52,725 nucleotides of DNA, taken from positions 1-52,725 of the IMG/VR virus record IMGVR_UViG_3300044961_000417. The stretch is one strand, 5' to 3'. Shown in pieces: positions 48,707-52,725 of this stretch. Within the stretch, counting starts at the first letter, position 1; each line of letters opens with the position of its first letter. Made by a program: the position numbers and the translations under genes. The notes under the pieces were generated by a model. It was not told the DNA's origin. It did not search any database and saw only the letters and a list, made by a program, of their open reading frames with translations. The DNA comes from a virus.

Positions 48707-49348
48707 TTAAATTGCTGTCACGCACTCGTACAGCGATCGGATTTTTGCGAGGATTGCAGATTCGCCAGTGAACGGCCAGGCGGGCAAGAAGTTCTCTCGC
48801 ACAAGAGCGCCGGGTCGGTATAGCGCTGGAGTCTCTGCGTTGATAACTGCGTCTACGATGTCGTAAGCCAGTAGGTAGAACTCGGTCTGCGCCACAGCCG
48901 TAGTCAGCCTCACCGTGGCAGTGCCCCCGGCTGAAGTGAAAGCATTGGTCAGACCAGTGTTTACCGTGATGGTGCCTAGCTCACGATTGATCGCGGTAAT
49001 CGTCTTCGTTTCCGTAGTTGCGCCCTGAGCAATCGTGATTGCGTCACCCACAGCGAACCCTGAGACGTGGCGCAGGGAAAGTACGGTAGCTGCGATCGCT
49101 GCGTTCGCCTTGAACGGGACGGATAGATTTGTGGTTAGCGCGTTGACGGGCTTCTCCCACAGGTATGCGCCTGCTCGACGGGCCAGCAGCGTGCCAGATA
49201 CGATCGGTTTGCGGTTGTAAATGTCCGCTGTCCACTGAAGATCGTTGACAAGACCGCCACCTGGAAGAAGGGTGCGGCGTTCGCCGGGGTCGCCCATCCA
49301 TCGGGGAGTCGTCAGCTCCGGCGTGAAAAACGTGACTTTTTTGACCAT
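48707..49348 (-). CDS. head decoration protein-like (gpD place)
   Basis: 213 residues from ATG 49348; the open frame extends to 49546, but that part looks non-coding. The start (LTTPRWMGDPGERRTLLPGG, SGTLLARR) and end (AVINAETPALYRPGALVREN) match head decoration proteins that cap the expanded shell. Residues about 73-140 are a beta insert (AAIAATVLSLRHVSGFAVGD, TTETKTITAINRELGTITVN) like that in the tube protein. It is the first gene of the leftward structural unit within the window. Confidence 0.65.
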   Translation of the reverse strand: MVKKVTFFTPELTTPRWMGDPGERRTLLPGGGLVNDLQWTADIYNRKPIVSGTLLARRAGAYLWEKPVNALTTNLSVPFKANAAIAATVLSLRHVSGFAVGDAITIAQGATTETKTITAINRELGTITVNTGLTNAFTSAGGTATVRLTTAVAQTEFYLLAYDIVDAVINAETPALYRPGALVRENFLPAWPFTGESAILAKIRSLYECVTAI

Positions 49349-49539
49349 GAGGATCACCAGAGAGTTGTTTGAACTACCCACTGGTGTCAGGCTGTGCGCC
49401 CCGTGCCCCCCACAGGAGGCGGATTGAAGTAAAAAATTCTGTAGTGGATACTGCCCACCGCGAATATGGACGATATCAAGAGCCTTCTGTGGAGACGATC
49501 GCACCCGTCCACATACTCGATGGTCTGGCTCAGATATGG

Positions 49540-49568
49540 ATGACAACGTAACGGCTAATGGTTACGAT
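49540..49568 (+). promoter_or_regulatory. promoter ATGACA-N17-TACGAT
   Basis: ATGACA (49540-49545), 17 nt, TACGAT (49563-49568), with the expected start near 49575. Same plan as at 8706, 11895 and 14877. The region 49349-49539 holds no gene that I can support. Confidence 0.55.
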
Positions 49569-49574
49569 AAAAAC

Positions 49575-49593
49575 GCCTCCAAAAAATGGAGGC
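49575..49593 (+). other. 5' UTR hairpin of the 49619 gene
   Basis: GCCTCC / GGAGGC, 6-bp perfect stem, 7-nt A-rich loop, placed at the predicted transcript start. It would protect the 5' end or control translation. Confidence 0.45.
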
Positions 49594-49618
49594 TTGCAGT
49601 TTCACAAGGAAAAACACA

Positions 49619-50383
49619 GTGATTGATTCCAATGTAGCAAACATGTTCGACCAGTATCGTTCGGAGTTCCGTATTTCAGATGACGGCGTTGCGTATGCAT
49701 CAATTCGCGGTGCTGCTCGGCTGGCAGGGGTCGAACCTTCATCCGTTCTTCGGCATATTCAGGGTGTTGCGCTAAGTGAGTCGAGCCTGTCTAAAACTCT
49801 TGCAGAGCATGGGTTTGAGGGGGGTGCATTTTGCGGATCTGGCATTCCTGATAAGGCAGTCATGCTCATCTTGGAATACTATGCATTCGACGCAGGACGC
49901 TATCGTACAGAACAGGCGCAGCGGTGGTTCCGTCTGTTCGCATCCGTTGGTGCCCGCGTGTTTATCCAGCAGGCGCTTGGCTGGCACGAACCGCAACAGG
50001 AGTTTCCACAGGTTGTGGAGGCGATCGCACGTCTGGAGCAACGTATCGCAGCACTGGAAGGGTATACAGATGGTCAACCAGCACTAGAAGCGTGGACTGA
50101 TCCGGTTGTGGAAGACGAGTTGGAGCCAGAACCTAGTCCTGAGTTGCAAGATTCGCTCGATTTGCTGGACTTGTTCAACCAGACTGCCGTGAAGACGGTC
50201 GAAACCACCTCCACCAAGACGCTGGCTCGATTCAGAATCACGAACCCTCGTGTCGTGGACATGATCCACAGGCTTGCAGAGATAGAGTCGGAGCGGCGCG
50301 GGCACCCCGTACCCTGCAACAACGCGCTAATCGCACACTTGCTTGAGACGCTGCCCGTAAAGCTGGCGAGTCTCAAGCGATAA
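49619..50383 (+). CDS. phage regulator/antirepressor-type protein with ParR-like C-terminus
   Basis: 254 residues from GTG 49619 (AAGGA 9 nt upstream). The N-terminal 115 residues (DDGVAYASIRGAARLAGVEP, then QRWFRLFASVGARVFIQQAL) resemble the DNA-binding plus helical layout of cyanobacterial antirepressor-type proteins on mobile elements. A Pro/Glu-rich coiled-coil region (about 122-200) follows. The last 52 residues (RFRITNPRVVDMIHRLAEI ... HLLETLPVKL) match the start of the ParR candidate at 351. It has its own promoter and terminator. Confidence 0.6.
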   Translation: MIDSNVANMFDQYRSEFRISDDGVAYASIRGAARLAGVEPSSVLRHIQGVALSESSLSKTLAEHGFEGGAFCGSGIPDKAVMLILEYYAFDAGRYRTEQAQRWFRLFASVGARVFIQQALGWHEPQQEFPQVVEAIARLEQRIAALEGYTDGQPALEAWTDPVVEDELEPEPSPELQDSLDLLDLFNQTAVKTVETTSTKTLARFRITNPRVVDMIHRLAEIESERRGHPVPCNNALIAHLLETLPVKLASLKR

Positions 50384-50399
50384 GCACGCACCACACGCA

Positions 50400-50431
50400 G
50401 CCGCCGTCCAGGTATCGGACGGCGGCTTTTT
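50400..50431 (+). terminator. intrinsic terminator of the 49619 gene
   Basis: 10-bp perfect stem GCCGCCGTCC / GGACGGCGGC with a 7-nt loop, then TTTTT. Confidence 0.92.
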
Positions 50432-50585
50432 CGTGTGTGTCTCCTGGGAGGGCGTGTGAAACGGCTGAAACCCGCATTCCATCGTCTCCCCCCGCCCAGC
50501 CAGAAAATCTGACCCCAAAAACAGCCAAAAATTGGGTAAAAATTGGGGCTTCGTGTGTAGACTGCGGCTCCCAGATCTACACAGC

Positions 50586-50783
50586 AAGTCCCGAAACGGA
50601 ACCTTTTGGGTAGATGGTGGAACTCAAAGGGTAGATGCTGGTTCCAGCTAAGTCCCGACTTTTACCCCGTGAGTCCCGATTTTCGGTTGGAACTCGTTTT
50701 TGCCCTGCGGGTTCCAGACCCGATAGTGTATACGGCGGCTCCCGCAGGGTAAGAATCGGAACCTTGTGGGTAGATAATGGAAC
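50586..50783. repeat. iteron-like direct and inverted repeats in a gene-free region
   Basis: Two 27-bp direct repeats (50597-50623 and 50757-50783; 24 of 27 bases equal) contain GGGTAGAT, which also occurs at 50629-50636. AAGTCCCGA occurs at 50586 and 50650, and GAGTCCCGA at 50671. CCCTGCGGG (50703-50711) is inverted at 50741-50749. The stretch 50432-50806 has no supported gene. It could be a replication origin, a partition site or an operator cluster. Confidence 0.6.
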
Positions 50784-50806
50784 CAGCATTTTAAGTATTT
50801 ATGCTT

Positions 50807-50838
50807 AAAAAAGAGCGCTACTGGGTCAAGTAGCGCTC
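50807..50838 (-). terminator. intrinsic terminator (leftward) behind 50866-51090
   Basis: 10-bp stem GAGCGCTACT / AGTAGCGCTC, 6-nt loop; on the minus strand it is followed by TTTTTT. Confidence 0.9.
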
Positions 50839-50865
50839 AAGTCATCTGTTGCAGTAGACAGTGCC

Positions 50866-51090
50866 CTAGCCGTAATCCGCAGCAACTAGGGTTGCTCCTC
50901 GTCGTTTCAGCTCATTCCTTAGAACCTTTGGGAGGTCGCCAGTATTGCCACATCTGGGCATCACCGCTCTTACCCAGCCCTTGTCGTTTTCGATCCCTGT
51001 ATCCACAGTTTTCGCGCCCGCAAGCATAAACGGGTGGGCGAGTAGGTTAGCAGTGTCTAGGTCGCGCACTAAATATGTGAAGGTTGCCAT
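50866..51090 (-). CDS. small protein of unknown function
   Basis: 74 residues. Alpha/beta, with two Cys-free ends and a segment GWVRAVMPRCGNTGDLPKVL; no family recognised. It has its own terminator directly downstream, supporting a real gene. Confidence 0.6.
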   Translation of the reverse strand: MATFTYLVRDLDTANLLAHPFMLAGAKTVDTGIENDKGWVRAVMPRCGNTGDLPKVLRNELKRRGATLVAADYG

Positions 51091-51091
51091 A

Positions 51092-51229
51092 ATGCCTCGC
51101 GTAGATAGCTTGATTTTGCCACAGTTTGAGTGGTTGGATTACTTGACTCTGGATAGTCAGGAGTCTACGATTAAAAGCGTACTGTTAAAAGGCGCGTATG
51201 CCCTAACCCGCCTTCACCGGGCTTTGTAA
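51092..51229 (+). CDS. possible 45-residue protein
   Basis: Divergent from the preceding gene with only one base between start codons; GAAGG about 9 nt upstream. The sequence (SLILPQFEWLDYLTLDSQES ...) is helical and plausible but matches nothing I know. Confidence 0.35.
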   Translation: MPRVDSLILPQFEWLDYLTLDSQESTIKSVLLKGAYALTRLHRAL

Positions 51230-51291
51230 ATGCGATCGCTGTGAAGGGGAGATCGCAATCTGAACTACAAATGAGCTAAGGCAGCAGCAGC

Positions 51292-51367
51292 CCCGCGCTC
51301 TACCCGCTTCGGGGGAGCGTCGGGAAGAACCGAGTCTTATACAGGTGGGCACTGTCCGGTTTCCACC
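51292..51367 (+). ncRNA. structured leader upstream of the GGDEF gene
   Basis: CCCGCGCTC (51292-51300) pairs with GAGCGTCGGG (51315-51324) with one bulge, enclosing CCCG-CTT-CGGG. Next, AACCG (51328-51332) can pair with CGGTT (51357-51361), and GGTGG (51344-51348) with CCACC (51363-51367), which cross each other as a pseudoknot. The ribosome site (GGAG) follows directly. It does not match the c-di-GMP riboswitch consensus that I know. Confidence 0.35.
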
Positions 51368-51382
51368 ATAGGAGATGGAACG

Positions 51383-52237
51383 GTGAAGACCTCGCAATGT
51401 AGCATCACGGGCTATGGCGATCGCGCAATCTATTGGTTGGAGACGCAATCAAAACGCAGAGTTGTGATCGCCGCATACATAACTATTGTGGCGATCGCCG
51501 CCGTAGATTACGCGGTTGACTATCAGAATATAGTGATCGCATTTTTCTACGTCATCCCTATCGCTGTAATTGCCAGTAGGCTAGGTTTTAAGTCCGGCGT
51601 GGTGTCCACAGTTGTGTCTCTCACCCTGTGGAAAATATGCGATCTGACGACACGAGAGTACGGCAGTGCGCTCATCCCTATCTGGAATGTTGTGTCAAGA
51701 CTGATAATTTTGCTTTCCGTAGTGCGCCTGGTTTCTAGCCTGAAGGAGGCGCATGAAAGAGAGAGATTACTTGCTCGAACTGACCAGCTCACGGGAGCGC
51801 TAAACCGACTGCACTTTATGGAGCAGTTGAATGCAGAGATAGATAAGTCAATGATGTACGGGTCGCCGTTCACGATCGCCTACATTGACGTTGATCGATT
51901 CAAGCTGATCAATGACTACTGTGGACATTCGATGGGTGACGAGTTTCTGCGGCAGACTGTAGCGTGCGTGAGGCGTACAGACACCGTTGCGAGGATTGGA
52001 GGTGATGCGTTCGCAATACTGCTCAGCAACACGACTGAGCGGCAGGCGAAGGCGGCAATCGATAGAATCCAGCGCAACCTGGACGAAATGGTTGCCGGGT
52101 TTGACCTGAAACTGCCCGTAGGACACTCGATTGGATGGGTGTCCTTTGAAGTGCCGCCATCCAGTGCCGAGGAAGCGCTACATGAATCCGATAAAAGGAT
52201 GTATCTCGTTAAGAAGGCACGGCGCAGTACCGATTGA
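51383..52237 (+). CDS. membrane GGDEF-domain protein with degenerate active site (GGDAF)
   Basis: 284 residues, GTG start with GGAG 9 nt upstream. Four hydrophobic segments (about 30-115) form a MASE-like membrane sensor. The GGDEF domain follows (TDQLTGALNRLHFMEQL, YIDVDRFKLINDYCGHSMGD), but the signature reads G206-G-D-A209-F: the metal-binding Glu is Ala, so cyclase activity is unlikely. The inhibitory I-site R197-R-T-D200 is intact, exactly five residues upstream. It could be a c-di-GMP receptor rather than an enzyme. It pairs functionally with the EAL protein at 31826. Confidence 0.82.
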   Translation: MKTSQCSITGYGDRAIYWLETQSKRRVVIAAYITIVAIAAVDYAVDYQNIVIAFFYVIPIAVIASRLGFKSGVVSTVVSLTLWKICDLTTREYGSALIPIWNVVSRLIILLSVVRLVSSLKEAHERERLLARTDQLTGALNRLHFMEQLNAEIDKSMMYGSPFTIAYIDVDRFKLINDYCGHSMGDEFLRQTVACVRRTDTVARIGGDAFAILLSNTTERQAKAAIDRIQRNLDEMVAGFDLKLPVGHSIGWVSFEVPPSSAEEALHESDKRMYLVKKARRSTD

Positions 52238-52262
52238 ACTGGCGATTTTGCTAGAATACGAT
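52234..52262 (+). promoter_or_regulatory. promoter-like TTGAAC-N17-TACGAT
   Basis: TTGAAC (52234-52239), 17 nt, TACGAT (52257-52262). The only thing downstream on this strand is a terminator hairpin 20 nt on, so a very short RNA may be made, or the match is by chance. Confidence 0.35.
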
Positions 52263-52281
52263 TATGCTGGTATAGAGATCT

Positions 52282-52307
52282 AAGCCCTGCCGAAAGGTGG
52301 GGCTTTT
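52282..52307. terminator. hairpin between convergent genes
   Basis: AAGCCCTGCC / GGTGGGGCTT with a GAAA loop (two G-T pairs) followed by TT; it lies between the GGDEF gene and the leftward gene ending at 52313. Confidence 0.6.
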
Positions 52308-52312
52308 GCCGT

Positions 52313-52725
52313 TCACTGCTTTGCTTTGATGCCAGCCATTCGTAGCGAGTTGCCCAATGCTGCATCCAGGGCGTTGTCGATAGGATCTCCGGGTTTCGTC
52401 TGGGCAATGCCGCCTGCTGGAAGTGTCGGGCCAGTTTTTGGTGTGGCAGACGGGGCAGATTCGGTCGGCGCGAACAATAGGTCTGCCAGGTCTGCATAGT
52501 CGCGTTTTGCCACGTCAGCGATCGCCTCCCGCTTAGCGGTGTCGCCCTCGCCCAGCACCAGCATAAGCCGCTGCTCCGTCTTAGCCGCGTCGCCCTCGCC
52601 CACCGTTACAGGCTCCACAGACAGCAGTGCTTTGCTATCACCTGCCTTAGCTTTGAGGTCTTGCCAAATGGTCTTAAGTACGGTTGGGCGGACACCCGTC
52701 CTAGCTATGACTTCGTTTAGCATGG
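52313..52725 (-). CDS. leftward gene, unassigned, probably continuing beyond the window
   Basis: 136 residues are visible back to an ATG at 52723, two bases from the window end, so the true start may be outside. The part seen is helical and rich in Ala/Asp/Lys, with a Pro/Ala linker (PTESAPSATPKTGPTLPAGG) and a short C-terminal helix. By lambda order it may belong to the head genes upstream of the decoration protein (protease or scaffold), but the sequence does not show this. Confidence 0.5.
   Translation of the reverse strand, partial: MLNEVIARTGVRPTVLKTIWQDLKAKAGDSKALLSVEPVTVGEGDAAKTEQRLMLVLGEGDTAKREAIADVAKRDYADLADLLFAPTESAPSATPKTGPTLPAGGIAQTKPGDPIDNALDAALGNSLRMAGIKAKQ

Noticed and set aside
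51292-51367. Known c-di-GMP riboswitch before the GGDEF gene
   Set aside because: The sequence lacks the conserved aptamer core that I know for class I or II; only an unclassified structured leader is claimed.
1-52725. HIP1 octamers GCGATCGC as regulatory sites
   Set aside because: They are spread through coding regions as in most cyanobacterial genomes and mark host range rather than regulation.
1-52725. CRISPR arrays and tRNA genes
   Set aside because: No regularly spaced identical repeats with unique spacers and no cloverleaf-type tRNA sequence were noticed; the repeats at 25 and 50.6 kb have other layouts.

Overview
The window looks like part of a phage-plasmid or plasmid-like prophage of a cyanobacterium. 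The cyanobacterial signal is the octamer GCGATCGC (HIP1), which recurs across nearly all genes, and several products resemble cyanobacterial accessory proteins. The phage signal is a lambda-like siphovirus morphogenesis set: E-type capsid, decoration protein, U/V-type tail proteins, G/GT frameshift, H tape measure and M-L-K-I-J tail tip. The plasmid signal is a ParM-like actin with a coupled ParR candidate at the left edge, a complete replication block and repeat-rich non-coding loci. No integrase, terminase or portal gene lies in the window.

Layout. 1-8.3 kb (+): end of parM, a parR candidate, then a tightly coupled run of membrane-anchored proteins. This run includes a protein with a degenerate FtsK/HerA-like fold, two M23 (LytM) endopeptidases and a GIY-YIG nuclease with a C-terminal membrane segment; I read it as a possible envelope-spanning DNA-transfer or export apparatus. 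8.3-11.2 kb: DUF3307-type membrane protein, a Gp3/RDF-like protein and unknown genes. 11.2-11.9 kb (-): XRE repressor, divergent from the replication block. 11.9-22.2 kb (+): MrfA-like helicase, small unknown, prim-pol/DUF3987 primase-helicase, CoiA-like nuclease, family A DNA polymerase and RuvC-like resolvase. 22.2-24.0 kb: complete IS605-type element (tnpA/tnpB) inserted exactly at the ruvC stop. 24.0-25.0 kb: small gene and a RadC-like JAB protein. 25.0-25.74 kb: a roughly 725-bp imperfect inverted repeat, each arm encoding one member of a pair of similar small ORFs. 25.7-26.7 kb (-): lysis genes (M15 endolysin and a one-TM protein). 26.7-34.5 kb (+): tail tip M, L, K, I, J (J carries an internal Hint domain), an apparently active EAL phosphodiesterase, two fibre-like proteins flanking a 33-residue cationic peptide, and a type IV prepilin-like gene. 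34.5-49.3 kb (-): a second M-type protein fused to a large enzyme-like region, tape measure with M23 and lysozyme-like domains, GT/G, tail tube and terminator, head completion, capsid and decoration. 49.5-52.7 kb: phage regulator carrying a ParR-like tail, iteron-like repeats, a membrane GGDEF protein with a degenerate GGDAF motif behind a structured leader, and the end of a further leftward gene.

How it fits together. The element seems able to segregate (ParMR), replicate itself (helicase, primase, polymerase, resolvase), build a siphovirus particle and lyse the host. Its accessory genes could act on host behaviour: c-di-GMP enzymes and a prepilin point to surface motility or attachment. At least five promoters share one architecture (TTGACA-like box, 17-bp spacer, TACGAT), which suggests coordinated expression. 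All functional statements come from reading motifs; no database search was run.
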